From: Micromonospora sp. NBC_00421
GTDB taxonomy: Bacteria; Actinomycetota; Actinomycetes; Mycobacteriales; Micromonosporaceae
Length of the DNA stretch: 64,000 bases
NCBI RefSeq assembly: GCF_036017915.1
Contig: NZ_CP107929.1
Location: 6,189,001-6,253,000, forward strand
Reading direction: 5' to 3'
In this document: one piece after another, positions 17,992 to 27,315 of the stretch
Layout: every line of letters begins with the position of its first letter
How positions within the stretch are numbered: the stretch's first letter is position 1
Notes under the pieces: generated by a model
Told to the model about the DNA's origin: nothing
The model's input: the letters and a program-made list of their open reading frames with translations, nothing else
Database searches by the model: none
Program-made: the position numbers and the translations under genes

Positions 17992-20022
17992 GTGGGGAGG
18001 GAAGATTCACACTACCGCCCGGAGGGGGTTGACGGCCGGGGATCGGGTCGACCCGTGACCGGTGCGGCCACCGGCCGGGTGTCGGTGCCCGACGCGAACG
18101 TCCCCCGACGCCCCGAGTCGGCCCCCGAACCGCCGCCGGCTCCCGCAGCGCCGCCGGCCGCCGGTCGGGCCGCCGAGCATCCGCCACCACCGGCCTGGCG
18201 TCCGCCGTCGTCGGCCACCGCCGGTCGCGCGGTCGTCGGGTCCGCACCGGTGTCGCCCCCGTTACCGCCATCCGGCTCCGCCCCGGCCGCCCCGTCCTCC
18301 GGTTCGGCGTCGGTCCCGTCCTCCGGCTCCGGTTCGGCGTCGGTTCCGTCCTCCGGCTCCGGGTCGGTCCCGCCGCACCGCGGCGCGGCGTCGGTCTCGT
18401 CGGTATCCCCCAGTGGCGTTGCGGCGTCGCCTTCCACCCATCCGGTGTCACCCGCCCACCCCGGGTCACCCGGGTCGCCCGCTCACCCGGGGTCGGTGTC
18501 GCGTCCCGCGCATCCCGGGTCTGCGACGGTCCCGGCGCCGCCGGGCGGTGGCGGCCCGCCGGTGCCCGGCGCGTCGCCGCGGCGTCGTCGACGGTGGCTG
18601 CCGGCGCTGCTGGTCGTCGTGCTGCTGGTCGGCCTCGCCGGAGCGGCGGTGGTGCTCCGTCCGGGCCCGGTCGCCGGCTGGCTGGGCGCGGACCCCACCC
18701 CGTCGGCCTCCGCGCCGGCCCCCGAGCCCGACCCGTCCGCGGTGCTCGCCGGCCCCGACGCCGCCGCGCCGGAGCCGACCCCCGCCGGGGTACGCGCCGC
18801 AGTCGAGCCGCTTACCGCTGCCGCCGCCCTGGGTAGCCGGGTCAACGTTTCGGTGGCCGACGTGGTCACCGGCGAATCGCTGTACGCCAAGGGCGGCGAC
18901 GACGGCACCGTGCCCGCCTCGGTCACCAAACTCGCGACCGGGGTGACCGTGCTGAAGGCGCGTGGCCCCGGTCACCGGATCGCGACCCGGGCGCTCGCCG
19001 GGACGAACCCGGGCGAGGTGGTGCTGGTAGGCGGTGGCGACCCGACCCTGGCGGTCGACAAGAGCGGCTTCTACCCCGGCGCGGCCCGGCTCGACGCCCT
19101 CGCCACCCAGGTCAGGCAGGCCCTCGGTGGCACCGCCCCGACCCGGGTGGTGGTCGACTCCACGCTCTTCCCCGGCCCGGTCCACGGCCCCGGCTGGGAC
19201 GCGGACATCCCGACCGGCGGATTCGGCGCCTCGATCACCGCGCTGATGACCGACGGTGCCCGGCGGGATCCGGTGCGGGCGCGGAAGAACTTCGACGACA
19301 GCCACGGTGCGGCCGAGCGGTACGCCGAGCCCGACCTGGCCGCCGGTCGCTCCTTCGCCCGACTGCTCGGCCTGCCGGAGAACGGGGTGGTCCGGGGCAC
19401 CGCCCCGGCGGCCGGTGGTGCGACGGCGACCGGTGCGCCCGAGCCCGGCACCGAGCTGGGCAAGGTCGAGTCGTTGCCGATGATCCGGCTGGTCGACATC
19501 ATGATCAGCGACAGCGACAACGTGATCGCCGAGGCGCTGGCCCGACAGGTCGCGCTGGCCCGCAACCAACAGGCCTCCTTCGCCGGCGGCGCGACGGCGA
19601 TGGACGAGGTGATCGGCGAGCTGGGGCTGCCGGCCGACGAGATCAGCCTCGCCGACGGCAGCGGGCTGTCCCGTAGTAACCGGATCAGTCCGTCGCTGCT
19701 CACCGACCTGATCGCGGTGGCCGGCAACGGCGCGCACCCGGAGCTGACGGCGATCTTCGGCGGCCTCCCGGTGGCCGCCTGGTCGGGCACCCTCGACACC
19801 CGGTACTCCTCGACGGCCACCGCCGCCGGTGCCGGCGTGGTCCGGGCCAAGACCGGCACCCTGACCGGGGTGCACGCCATCGCCGGCCTGGTCACCACCC
19901 GCGACGGCCGGTTGCTCACCTTCGCCGTGCTCACCGACCAGGCCCCGGCCGGCGACCCGGAGGTCACCCGGGCGGCACTGGACCGGATCGCCGGTGCGCT
20001 GGCCGGCTGCGGCTGCCGCTGA
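17992..20022 (+). CDS. dacB: D-alanyl-D-alanine carboxypeptidase/endopeptidase (peptidase S13), with long cytoplasmic Pro/Ser-rich N-terminus
   Basis: 676 aa from the GTG at 17992, which has AGGAGGGGG just upstream; an in-frame ATG at 17905 is less likely. Residues 1-200 are extremely Pro/Ser/Ala-rich with degenerate repeats ([16 protein letters not shown] and variants), then a basic patch RRRRR and one membrane helix (about 203-225). The extracytoplasmic domain is a PBP4-type S13 peptidase: SVTK (nucleophile Ser about 309), SDN (about 508) and KTG (about 620). It trims peptidoglycan stem peptides. It is the Rv3627c equivalent and sits upstream of the zinc protease and tilS as in mycobacteria. 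The long disordered cytoplasmic tail is unusual for PBP4 proteins. Confidence 0.93.
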   Translation: MGREDSHYRPEGVDGRGSGRPVTGAATGRVSVPDANVPRRPESAPEPPPAPAAPPAAGRAAEHPPPPAWRPPSSATAGRAVVGSAPVSPPLPPSGSAPAAPSSGSASVPSSGSGSASVPSSGSGSVPPHRGAASVSSVSPSGVAASPSTHPVSPAHPGSPGSPAHPGSVSRPAHPGSATVPAPPGGGGPPVPGASPRRRRRWLPALLVVVLLVGLAGAAVVLRPGPVAGWLGADPTPSASAPAPEPDPSAVLAGPDAAAPEPTPAGVRAAVEPLTAAAALGSRVNVSVADVVTGESLYAKGGDDGTVPASVTKLATGVTVLKARGPGHRIATRALAGTNPGEVVLVGGGDPTLAVDKSGFYPGAARLDALATQVRQALGGTAPTRVVVDSTLFPGPVHGPGWDADIPTGGFGASITALMTDGARRDPVRARKNFDDSHGAAERYAEPDLAAGRSFARLLGLPENGVVRGTAPAAGGATATGAPEPGTELGKVESLPMIRLVDIMISDSDNVIAEALARQVALARNQQASFAGGATAMDEVIGELGLPADEISLADGSGLSRSNRISPSLLTDLIAVAGNGAHPELTAIFGGLPVAAWSGTLDTRYSSTATAAGAGVVRAKTGTLTGVHAIAGLVTTRDGRLLTFAVLTDQAPAGDPEVTRAALDRIAGALAGCGCR

Positions 20023-20051
20023 CCGGCCCGGTCTGCCGCTGCCGGTCCGCG

Positions 20052-20081
20052 CTGCCGCTGCCGCTGCCGCTGCCGCTGCCG
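20052..20081. repeat. (CTGCCG)5 microsatellite after dacB
   Basis: A run of five perfect CTGCCG units, with further imperfect units on both sides from about 20020 to 20120, fills most of the 188-bp gap between dacB and the metalloprotease gene. It is a slippage-prone tract with no visible coding role. Confidence 0.7.
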
Positions 20082-20197
20082 GTCCGCTCTGCCACCTGTC
20101 CGCCTGCCGCTGCTGTCGTCGTCCCGGCTGCTGTCGGGCGGGCCGTGCTCGTCGGGCCTGCCGTCGAGCGGAACCGGCCGGGGTGTCGCGGCGCGGG

Positions 20198-20203
20198 TAC
20201 GGT
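20198..20203 (+). promoter_or_regulatory. -10 hexamer TACGGT before the F420-associated protease gene
   Basis: TACGGT lies 7 nt before the ATG at 20211 with no ribosome-binding site in between, consistent with a leaderless transcript. Confidence 0.4.
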
Positions 20204-20210
20204 GGGTGGC

Positions 20211-21278
20211 ATGGCGCAGTTCGTGGACTGGGATCTGGCCGCCGCCACCGCTGGGGCGCTGAGCAAGTCGGGCCCCCGCGTGTCGTACGCGGAGGCCACC
20301 GAGGTGGTCGGCGACCTGCGCCGGCTCACCGACGAGGCGGCCGGGCACGTCGCCGACTACACGGGGCTGCGCCCCCAGGTGGCTCATCCGCCGGTCCGGG
20401 TGGTGGACCGGCGGGACTGGGCGGCCACCAACATCGCCGGCCTGCGTGAGGTGATCACCCCGCTGGTCAGCAGGCTCTCCGGTGACAAGCCGCCCGGCGT
20501 ACTCACCGAGGCGGTCGGCTCCCGGCTCACCGGGGTGCAGGCCGGCACCGTGCTGGCGTACCTCTCCGGCCGGGTGCTCGGCCAGTACGAGGTCTTCTCG
20601 GCCGATCCGGGGCAACTGCTGCTGGTCGCGCCGAACATCGTCGAGGTGGAGCGGAAGCTGGGGGCGGATCCGCGCGACTTCCGGCTCTGGGTCTGTCTGC
20701 ACGAGGTCACCCACCGCACCCAGTTCACCGCCGTGCCGTGGATGCGGGCGTACTTCCTCGGCGAGGTGCAGGCATTCGTGGACGCCTCGCAGGGCACCGA
20801 GCACCTGGTCGAGCGGTTGCGCCGGGGGGTGTCCACCCTCTCCGACGCGGTGAAGGATCCGGACAGCCGCACCAGCGTGCTGGACATCGTCCAGACCCCG
20901 GCGCAGCGTGCCGTGCTGGACCGGCTCACCGCGCTGATGACCCTGCTGGAGGGGCACGCCGAGTTCGTGATGGACGGCGTCGGCCCGCAGGTCATCCCCA
21001 GTGTGGAGCGGATCCGGGCGGGGTTCGACCGGCGCCGCGAGGCGGGCAACCCGCTGGAGAAGGCGATCCGCCGGCTGCTCGGCGTGGACGTCAAGATGCG
21101 CCAGTACGCCGAGGGTCGCAAGTTCGTGCACGGGGTGGTCGAGCAGGTCGGCATGGCCGGCTTCAACAAGATCTTCGGTTCGCCGCTGACCCTGCCCCGG
21201 CTGGACGAGCTGGGTGATCCGGCCGCCTGGGTGGCCCGGGTGCACGGGCCGGCCGGCGCCACCCCGACCGCCGGCTGA
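20211..21278 (+). CDS. Zinc-dependent metalloprotease, DUF2342 / 'coenzyme F420 biosynthesis-associated' family
   Basis: 355 aa; ATG chosen from the MAQFVDWDLAAATAG family start. The zinc-binding HEXXH is HEVTH at about 164-168 (VCLHEVTHRTQF), with a downstream GHAEFVMDGVG helix that may give the third ligand. The family is found in F420-producing Actinobacteria (Rv3626c in M. tuberculosis) and is often labelled F420-associated by phylogenetic profile; no enzymatic activity is established. It lies between dacB and tilS, as in mycobacteria. The tilS start codon is only 4 nt after its stop, so the two are probably co-transcribed. Confidence 0.85.
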   Translation: MAQFVDWDLAAATAGALSKSGPRVSYAEATEVVGDLRRLTDEAAGHVADYTGLRPQVAHPPVRVVDRRDWAATNIAGLREVITPLVSRLSGDKPPGVLTEAVGSRLTGVQAGTVLAYLSGRVLGQYEVFSADPGQLLLVAPNIVEVERKLGADPRDFRLWVCLHEVTHRTQFTAVPWMRAYFLGEVQAFVDASQGTEHLVERLRRGVSTLSDAVKDPDSRTSVLDIVQTPAQRAVLDRLTALMTLLEGHAEFVMDGVGPQVIPSVERIRAGFDRRREAGNPLEKAIRRLLGVDVKMRQYAEGRKFVHGVVEQVGMAGFNKIFGSPLTLPRLDELGDPAAWVARVHGPAGATPTAG

Positions 21279-21282
21279 GCCG

Positions 21283-22542
21283 ATGGCCGGTCGGCCCAGC
21301 CCCGTCGACCCGGTCGTGGTCGGGCGGCCCAGCCCCGTCGACCCGGCCGTGGTCGGGCGGCGCGCCTCCCGGGCCCCGCGGGGGGTGGCTCTCGCCCCAT
21401 CGGTGGCCGCCATCCGGGTCGCGGTACGCCGTGCGCTGGCCGACCTGTCCGCCGACGGGCCGGTGCTGGTGGCCTGCTCGGGTGGGGCTGACTCGCTGGC
21501 CCTCGCCGTCGCCACCGCCTTCGTGGCGTCCCGGCTCGGCCGGCCGGCCGGGCTGGTGACGGTCGACCACGGGTTGCAGGCCGGGTCGGCCGAGCGGGCC
21601 GCCGCCGTGGCCGGGTGGGCCGGGCGGGTCGGGTTCGATCCGGTCGAGGCGGTGCCGGTGACGGTGGCCGGGCGTCCGGGTGGTCCCGAGGCGGCGGCCC
21701 GGCAGGCCCGCTACCAGGCGCTGGCGGACGTCGCCCGACGGCACGGGGCTGCGGCCGTCCTGCTCGGGCACACCCGCGACGACCAGGCCGAGACGGTGCT
21801 GCTGGCGCTCGCCCGGGGTGCCGGCCCGCGCGGGCTGGCCGGGATGCCCGCTCGACGGGACCTGGCCGGGGTGCCGCTGCTGCGCCCGCTGCTCGACGTG
21901 ACCCGGGAGCAGACCCGCAGCGCGTGCGCGGCGCTGGGCCTGACCCCGTGGGAGGACCCGCACAACACCGACCCGTCGTACGCCCGGGCCCGGGTCCGCG
22001 CCGACGTGCTGCCGGCACTGGTCGCCGCGCTCGGTGCGGGGGTGCTGGACAACCTGGCCCGGACGGCCCGGCTGCTCGCCGCCGACACCGCTGCGCTGGA
22101 CGACCTGGCCGCCGCCGCCCTCGCCACCCCACCGACCCGGCCCGACGTGCCCCCGTGCGACGAGCACCGGCCCGCAGGAGCCCGGTCCGAGGGGCGGCGG
22201 TCCGAGGGGCTTCCGCCGGCGGGGTCGCGCACCGACGAGCCCCCGCCGGACGGGTTCCCGGGCGACGGAGGCTGGTCCGAGGGGTCGTCGTTCGACAGGC
22301 CCGGGGTGCGGGACGGCGGGGGGTTGTCCGTCGTGGCGCTGGCCGGGCTGCCCGGCGCGGTACGCAGTCGGGTGCTGCACGCCTGGGCGCGGGAGCTGGG
22401 GGCCCCGCCCGGTGCCCTCTCCCACCGCCACGTCGACGCGTTGGACGCACTGGTCACCGCCTGGCGTGGGCAGGGCGCGACGGCGCTGCCGGGCGGGGTG
22501 CGGGTCGGCCGCCGGGGCGGTCGGCTGCTGCCCGTCGACTGA
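21283..22542 (+). CDS. tilS: tRNA(Ile)-lysidine synthase
   Basis: 419 aa. TilS modifies the wobble cytidine of tRNA-Ile(CAU) to lysidine, making it decode AUA. The PP-loop SGGADSLAL is at about 66, followed by VTVDHGLQAGS, then EAAARQARYQAL, LLGHTRDDQAETVLL and RARVRADVLPAL, all family signatures. The N-terminus carries a duplicated RPSPVDP-VVG segment, mirrored by a 33-bp DNA repeat at 21290-21355. A Pro/Glu/Ser-rich insert of about 60 residues (around 290-350) breaks the C-terminal domain, a low-complexity loop common in actinomycete TilS. Normally tilS is followed directly by hpt; here a regulator gene and a small membrane gene intervene. Confidence 0.92.
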   Translation: MAGRPSPVDPVVVGRPSPVDPAVVGRRASRAPRGVALAPSVAAIRVAVRRALADLSADGPVLVACSGGADSLALAVATAFVASRLGRPAGLVTVDHGLQAGSAERAAAVAGWAGRVGFDPVEAVPVTVAGRPGGPEAAARQARYQALADVARRHGAAAVLLGHTRDDQAETVLLALARGAGPRGLAGMPARRDLAGVPLLRPLLDVTREQTRSACAALGLTPWEDPHNTDPSYARARVRADVLPALVAALGAGVLDNLARTARLLAADTAALDDLAAAALATPPTRPDVPPCDEHRPAGARSEGRRSEGLPPAGSRTDEPPPDGFPGDGGWSEGSSFDRPGVRDGGGLSVVALAGLPGAVRSRVLHAWARELGAPPGALSHRHVDALDALVTAWRGQGATALPGGVRVGRRGGRLLPVD

Positions 22543-22708
22543 GCGCGCCTCCGTGGTCTTCTCCTTGTCGACCACGACCCGCCGGGTCGGGAAGCCGGGG
22601 CGGGTCGGATCGGGTATTCATGATCGGATTGCCGTTTCGCGCATCCGTGCCGGCGTGTCGTGTCAGTCTCCGCAATCGATCATGGTGTATCGGGGCACGA
22701 CGGCGGGT

Positions 22709-23671
22709 TCAGCCGACGGGAACGCGGTCCCGGAAGGTGGTGCGGTAGCCCTGCGGGGTGGTGCCGACCCGGCGGGCGAAGTGGTGGCGCAGGGCGGCGG
22801 CGTCGGGGAAACCGGAGCGGTCGGCGACGCTCTCCACGCTGAGCCGGGTCTCCTCCAGCAGCCGGCGGGCCAGCAGCACCCGTTGGTTGGTCAGCCAGTC
22901 GTGCGGGGTGGTGCCGGTCTCGGCCCGGAACCGGCGGGCGAAGGTACGCGGGGACATGCCGGCGCGGGCGGCCAACTCGTCCACAGTGGTCGGCTGGTCC
23001 AGGTGGCCCACCAGCCAGCTCAGCACCGGTTCCAGGGTGGGTGCATCGGGGGTGGCCGGGATCGGCGCCTCGACGTACTGGGACTGGCCGCCGTCGCGGT
23101 GCGGGGGGACCACCATCCGCCGGGCCAGCCGGGTGGCGGTGACCGAGCCGTGTTCCTGGCGGACCAGGTGCAGGCAGGCGTCGATGCCGGCGGCGGTACC
23201 GGCACTGGTCAGCACCGGTCCGTCGGCAACGTAGAGGCTGTTGCACCGGACCCGGGCCGACGGGTGCCGGCGTTGCAGCTCGTCGGCGTACTTCCAGTGG
23301 GTGGTGCACTCCCGGCCGTCGAGTAGGCCGGCCGCGCCGAGCACGAAGGCTGCGGAGCAGACGCTGAACACGTACGCCCCCCGGTCGGCAGCCCGGCGAA
23401 GTGCGGCCAGCACCACCTCCGGCACCTCGCCACCCTGGGTGTAGGCGGGGACGGCGACCAGGTCGGCGTCGTCGACCGGGGCGAGATCGGCGTGCGGGGT
23501 GAGGCCGAAGCCGGAGGCGGTGCGGACCGGACCCCCGTCGGCGGTGCAGACGGTGAACCGGTAGCCGGGGAATCCGTCCTCGGTGCGGTCGGTCCCGAAC
23601 ACCTCGGTGAGCACGCCGAGTTCGAAGACGGCCACCCGGTCCAACGCGATGACGGCCACCGATCGAATCAT
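22709..23671 (-). CDS. GlxA family transcriptional regulator (DJ-1/PfpI domain plus AraC helix-turn-helix)
   Basis: 320 aa; the start MIRSVAVIALDRVAVFELG is the typical beginning of this family. Residues about 1-165 form a DJ-1/PfpI-like domain with the conserved elbow Cys in YVFSVCSAAFVLGAAGLL; AGTAAGIDACLHLVRQ follows. The C-terminal AraC/XylS domain (about 215-310) contains VDELAARAGMSPRTFARRF and SVADRSGFPDAAALRHHF. Members control catabolic or stress genes; the effector is unknown. It is transcribed against tilS and hpt and lies between two genes that are adjacent in most Actinobacteria, so it looks like an insertion. A GTGGCA-type inverted repeat sits 42-60 bp upstream of its start. Confidence 0.88.
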   Translation of the reverse strand: MIRSVAVIALDRVAVFELGVLTEVFGTDRTEDGFPGYRFTVCTADGGPVRTASGFGLTPHADLAPVDDADLVAVPAYTQGGEVPEVVLAALRRAADRGAYVFSVCSAAFVLGAAGLLDGRECTTHWKYADELQRRHPSARVRCNSLYVADGPVLTSAGTAAGIDACLHLVRQEHGSVTATRLARRMVVPPHRDGGQSQYVEAPIPATPDAPTLEPVLSWLVGHLDQPTTVDELAARAGMSPRTFARRFRAETGTTPHDWLTNQRVLLARRLLEETRLSVESVADRSGFPDAAALRHHFARRVGTTPQGYRTTFRDRVPVG

Positions 23672-23692
23672 GTGACGAGGGTAACCGCAGCG

Positions 23693-23730
23693 GTGGCAGA
23701 AAATCGAGGGGGAGTGGCATCTCTGCCACT
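23693..23730. promoter_or_regulatory. Candidate operator of the GlxA-type regulator
   Basis: AGTGGCA and TGCCACT (23713-23719 and 23724-23730) form a perfect inverted repeat with a 4-nt spacer. A third half-site, GTGGCAGA, lies at 23693-23700 and is also complementary to TCTGCCAC at 23722-23729. The cluster is between the regulator start and the divergent small membrane gene, where an AraC-type dimer would act. Inferred from symmetry and place. Confidence 0.5.
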
Positions 23731-23821
23731 GTTCCGGCCCGTCCGGACGGCGGAAACTGAAGTCAGTCCGGTGCGCACCGGCGGCGAAAACCACTCAGAT
23801 GATCAGAAAGTGAGCGCCGCC

Positions 23822-23959
23822 ATGGAGTTCCTGTTGCTTCTGCTCTTCCTCGTCGTGCTGGCTGTCGCCTCGGCGTTCGGCCTGACCACCGACACCCGCG
23901 ACTCCGCCGACTGGAAGCCCACCGAGGAGGGCCGCCGCTGGCGGTCCCGCGCCTGCTGA
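23822..23959 (+). CDS. Small single-pass membrane protein (45 aa)
   Basis: MEFLLLLLFLVVLAVASAFG forms one strongly hydrophobic helix. It is followed by a polar tail rich in Asp, Trp and Arg ending in Cys. The frame is open much further upstream, but that part reads as antisense of the regulator gene, so the ATG at 23822 is preferred. It is divergent from the GlxA-type regulator and downstream of its candidate operator, so it may be a target of that regulator. No known family is recognised. Small proteins of this design often modulate membrane enzymes, but nothing here shows a partner. Confidence 0.55.
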   Translation: MEFLLLLLFLVVLAVASAFGLTTDTRDSADWKPTEEGRRWRSRAC

Positions 23960-24053
23960 GGTGATTGCTCCCGTTGTGCCGGAAAAACCCACGGTGGGAC
24001 CGCGTCGAAAGGTGCGGCCCCGCCGACGCGGGTCGTCCGGCGTACGGCAGGCT

Positions 24054-24635
24054 ATGAGCATGGCTGACGGCTCCTGGTACGACGCCGACATCGATCACGT
24101 GATCATCTCCGAGGCGCAGATCCGCGAGAAGACCGCGGAGCTGGCCAAGCAGGTCTCCGCGGACTACGCCGGGGTCACCGACGGGCTGCTGCTCGTCTGC
24201 GTACTCAAGGGGGCGGTCATGTTCATGGCCGACTTCGCCCGCGCGCTGGGCCGGCAGGGCCCGCCCGTCGAGCTGGACTTCATGGCCATCTCCTCGTACG
24301 GCCAGGGCACCACCTCCTCCGGCGTGGTGCGCATCCTCAAGGACCTGGACCGGGACATCGCCGGCCGGCACGTGGTGGTGGTCGAGGACATCGTCGACTC
24401 CGGCCTGACCCTGTCGTGGCTGCTGCGGTACCTGGAGTCCCGGTCGGCGGCCAGCGTCGAGGTGGTGGCCCTGTTCCGCAAGCCGGAAGCGGTGAAGGTC
24501 CCGGTCCCGGTGAAGTACGTCGGCTTCGACATCCCGACCGAATTCGTGGTCGGCTACGGCCTCGACTTCGGCGAGCGCTACCGCGAGCTGCCGTACGTCG
24601 GCGTACTCAAGCCCGAGGTCTACGCCCGCGCCTGA
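24054..24635 (+). CDS. hpt: Hypoxanthine (guanine) phosphoribosyltransferase
   Basis: 193 aa. Two in-frame ATGs (24054 and 24060) are possible; homologues begin near this point. Purine salvage enzyme that joins hypoxanthine or guanine with PRPP. The PRPP-binding signature VVVVEDIVDSGLTL is at about 110-123; LLVCVLKGAVMFMADFARA and the SSYGQGTTSSG loop are also typical, and FVVGYGLDFGERYRELPYVG is the conserved C-terminal segment. It lies upstream of ftsH as in M. tuberculosis (Rv3624c), though here separated by 539 bp that include a tandem repeat array. Confidence 0.94.
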   Translation: MSMADGSWYDADIDHVIISEAQIREKTAELAKQVSADYAGVTDGLLLVCVLKGAVMFMADFARALGRQGPPVELDFMAISSYGQGTTSSGVVRILKDLDRDIAGRHVVVVEDIVDSGLTLSWLLRYLESRSAASVEVVALFRKPEAVKVPVPVKYVGFDIPTEFVVGYGLDFGERYRELPYVGVLKPEVYARA

Positions 24636-25174
24636 TTCCCGCCGACGTTTCGTATCGGTAGTCATCGAGCAGACGTTCAGCGGGCTCCCAGTCAACCCGA
24701 CTACGGTAGGTGTCGGTGGCGTGGGGCATCTCCGCGTCCGGCACCCCGACCGCGTGACCGGGCGGGCGTGGGGCCGGTGCGTAGCTCTCCGCAACGCCGG
24801 CTGAAACCCCGGTTCGCCGTCCGCGTGGCAACGGGCAAGCTCGCTCCTCGCGTGCAGGTGGTCACGAATGTGCCCGACTGCGGGGCTCGCAAGCTCGCTC
24901 CTCGCGTGCAGGTGGTCACGAATGTGCCCGACTGCGGGGCTCGCAAGCTCGCTCCTCGCGTGCAGGTGGTCACGAATGTGCCCGACTGCGGGGCTCGCAA
25001 GCTCGCTCCTCGCGTGCACGGTGTACCGTCGAATGACCGCGGTGCGGCAGTTTGCGCGCCTCGGGGTCGAGGCCGGCCCGCACGGCGGCTCGACGCCGCC
25101 ATCGGCGGCGACACCATTCAGACGGTCAGGACGTCGATCAGGAGGATGCGGGCGCCTCGGCGCTCGACAACAGC
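24636..25174. other. 539-bp intergenic region hpt-ftsH, mostly repeat array
   Basis: No convincing gene. The first 200 bp hold a short minus-strand frame (24607-24729, 40 codons) that overlaps hpt and lacks a ribosome-binding site. From 24835 to 25018 there are three full 54-bp direct repeats and a partial fourth. The final 150 bp before ftsH must contain its promoter; GGAGG at 25141-25145 is about 30 nt from the chosen start. No riboswitch or hairpin terminator after hpt was recognised. Confidence 0.6.
24835..25018 (-). repeat. Tandem 54-bp repeat array (GAGCCCCGCAG family), locus A
   Basis: Units begin at 24835, 24889, 24943 and 24997 (the last about 22 bp only); the full copies are essentially identical. 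On the minus strand each unit contains GCGAGGAGCGAGC and GCGAGCCCCGCAGTCG, the same two cores found in the arrays at 47.8, 55.6 and 59.8 kb. The middle part of the unit, GGGCACATTCGTGACCACC, is specific to this locus. The orientation relative to the core is opposite to the flanking genes hpt and ftsH, unlike the other three arrays. There are no unique spacers, so it is not a CRISPR. Confidence 0.85.
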
Positions 25175-27181
25175 ATGGAACGTACGCGTTTCTTCCGCCG
25201 ACCGGTGGTCTGGATCATCCTGGTCATCCTCGGCGCCGTTGTGCTCAGTCAGCTGTTCACCGCTGGTCCCAGCTACCACCGCGTGGACACTTCCGTTGCG
25301 CTCGACCAACTGCACACCGCCAAGATCAACAAGGTCGTCTTCCAGGACAAGGAGCAGACGCTCCAGCTCAACCTGGCCGAGAAGACCAAGTTCGGCGACA
25401 CCACGACCGACCGGATCGAGGCCCAGTTCCCGTACCAGGCCGGCGAGCAGGTCTGGAACGAGGTCCTCGAGGCCAAGGCGGCCAACCGGGTCACCGGCCC
25501 GGCGGACGCCAAGGTGTCGTCCGACAGCATCTGGGTGAGCCTGCTGGTCAACCTGCTGCCCATCGCGCTGCTCGTGCTCCTGCTGCTGTTCTTCATGTCG
25601 CAGATGCAGGGCGGCGGCTCCCGGGTGCTCAACTTCGGCAAGTCCAAGGCGAAGATGATCACCAAGGACACCCCGAAGACGACCTTCGCGGACGTGGCCG
25701 GGGCCGAGGAGGCGGTCGAGGAACTCCACGAGATCAAGGACTTCCTCCAGAACCCGGCGAAATACCAGGCCCTGGGCGCCAAGATCCCGAAGGGCGTGCT
25801 GCTCTTCGGCCCGCCCGGTACGGGTAAGACGCTGCTGGCCCGCGCCGTCGCCGGCGAGGCCGGGGTGCCGTTCTACTCGATCTCCGGCTCCGACTTCGTC
25901 GAGATGTTCGTCGGTGTCGGCGCCAGCCGGGTCCGCGATCTCTTCGAGCAGGCCAAGGCGAACGCCCCGGCGATCGTCTTCGTCGACGAGATCGACGCCG
26001 TCGGCCGGCACCGTGGCGCCGGCATGGGCGGCGGCCACGACGAGCGTGAGCAGACCCTCAACCAGCTGCTCGTCGAGATGGACGGCTTCGACACCAAGGG
26101 CGGCGTCATCCTGATCGCCGCCACCAACCGGCCGGACATCCTCGACCCGGCGCTGCTGCGTCCGGGTCGCTTCGACAGGCAGATTCCGGTCGACGCACCC
26201 GACATGGAGGGCCGCAAGGCGATCCTGCGGGTGCACGCCAAGGGCAAGCCGTTCACGCCCGACGTCGACCTCGACGCGGTCGCCCGGCGTACCCCCGGTT
26301 TCTCCGGGGCCGACCTGGCCAACGTGATCAACGAGTCCGCGCTGCTCACCGCGCGCAAGGAGCAGCGGGCGATCAGCAACGACTCGCTCGAGGAGTCGAT
26401 CGACCGGGTGATCGCCGGGCCGCAGCGCCGGACCCGGGTGATGAGCGACCAGGAGAAGAAGATCACCGCGTACCACGAGGGTGGGCACGCGCTGGTCGCC
26501 TGGGCGTTGCCGCACGCCGCACCGGTGCACAAGGTGACGATCCTGTCCCGGGGTCGTTCGCTGGGGCACACCCTGGTCCTGCCGACCGAGGACAAGTACA
26601 CCCAGACCCGGGCCGAGATGATCGACACCCTGGCGTACGCGCTGGGTGGCCGGGCCGCCGAGGAGCTCGTCTTCCACGAGCCCACCACCGGCGCCGGCAA
26701 CGACATCGAGAAGGCCACCCAGTTGGCCCGCGCGATGATCACCCAGTACGGCATGAGCTCGAAGCTCGGCGCGATCAAGTACGGCACCAGCGGGGACGAG
26801 CCGTTCCTCGGCCGCAACATGGGCCACGAACGGGACTACTCCGACTCGGTGGCCGCCGAGATCGACGGCGAGATGCGGGCCCTGATCGAGTTGGCCCACG
26901 ACGAGGCCTGGGAGATCCTGGTGGAGTACCGGGACGTCCTGGACAGCATGGTCCTGGAGCTGATGGAGAAGGAAACCCTCTCCACCGCCGACATGGCCCG
27001 GATCTGCTCCCGGGTGGTCAAGCGCCCGCCGATGGCCCCGTACAACGGCTTCGGCAAGCGTCTGCCCTCCACCGAACCGCCGGTGCTCACCCCGGCCGAG
27101 AAGGAGAAGCTCAAGGCGCAGGCGACGGCCGACGGCATCTCCGTCGGCGGCTCCTCGAACAACTCGGACGGTCTACGCTGA
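25175..27181 (+). CDS. ftsH: ATP-dependent zinc metalloprotease FtsH
   Basis: 668 aa from the ATG at 25175 ([19 protein letters not shown]); the frame is open 41 codons further but that part is Arg-rich and atypical. Two membrane helices (about 9-28 and 118-142) flank a periplasmic-side domain. The AAA module has Walker A GPPGTGKT (about 212), Walker [12 protein letters not shown] (about 270), and the SRH segment [20 protein letters not shown]. The protease site is HEGGH (about 434-438), with the third zinc ligand Asp in AGNDIEKAT. FtsH degrades misassembled membrane proteins and some cytosolic regulators. The C-terminal 40 residues are polar and disordered. It is followed at once by folE. 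Confidence 0.96.
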   Translation: MERTRFFRRPVVWIILVILGAVVLSQLFTAGPSYHRVDTSVALDQLHTAKINKVVFQDKEQTLQLNLAEKTKFGDTTTDRIEAQFPYQAGEQVWNEVLEAKAANRVTGPADAKVSSDSIWVSLLVNLLPIALLVLLLLFFMSQMQGGGSRVLNFGKSKAKMITKDTPKTTFADVAGAEEAVEELHEIKDFLQNPAKYQALGAKIPKGVLLFGPPGTGKTLLARAVAGEAGVPFYSISGSDFVEMFVGVGASRVRDLFEQAKANAPAIVFVDEIDAVGRHRGAGMGGGHDEREQTLNQLLVEMDGFDTKGGVILIAATNRPDILDPALLRPGRFDRQIPVDAPDMEGRKAILRVHAKGKPFTPDVDLDAVARRTPGFSGADLANVINESALLTARKEQRAISNDSLEESIDRVIAGPQRRTRVMSDQEKKITAYHEGGHALVAWALPHAAPVHKVTILSRGRSLGHTLVLPTEDKYTQTRAEMIDTLAYALGGRAAEELVFHEPTTGAGNDIEKATQLARAMITQYGMSSKLGAIKYGTSGDEPFLGRNMGHERDYSDSVAAEIDGEMRALIELAHDEAWEILVEYRDVLDSMVLELMEKETLSTADMARICSRVVKRPPMAPYNGFGKRLPSTEPPVLTPAEKEKLKAQATADGISVGGSSNNSDGLR

Positions 27182-27315
27182 ACACCGACGCCGCGGCCAG
27201 CCCCGACAACTCGGGGCTGGCCGCCTCGTCCACCGAGCCCGGTGACGAGACGCTCGACTACGTCGCCGCCAGGCTGATCAGCGGCAAGCTCAACGGCCGT
27301 CCGATCGAGGACACC

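Noticed and set aside
20145..20210. Earlier GTG start for the F420-associated protease
   Set aside because: The extra residues are arginine-rich shadow sequence and the TACGGT -10 spacing fits the ATG at 20211.
24607..24729. 40-codon minus-strand ORF overlapping the hpt end
   Set aside because: No ribosome-binding site, overlap with hpt, and no recognisable homologue; not supported as a gene.
24835..25018. CRISPR-like direct repeats before ftsH
   Set aside because: The copies abut each other with no unique spacers and no cas genes are near; it is a simple tandem array.
23763..25019. Long minus-strand open frame with repeated HARSELASPAVG peptides
   Set aside because: It is antisense to hpt and owes its length to the 54-bp repeat period; codon pattern outside the repeats is that of the hpt shadow.
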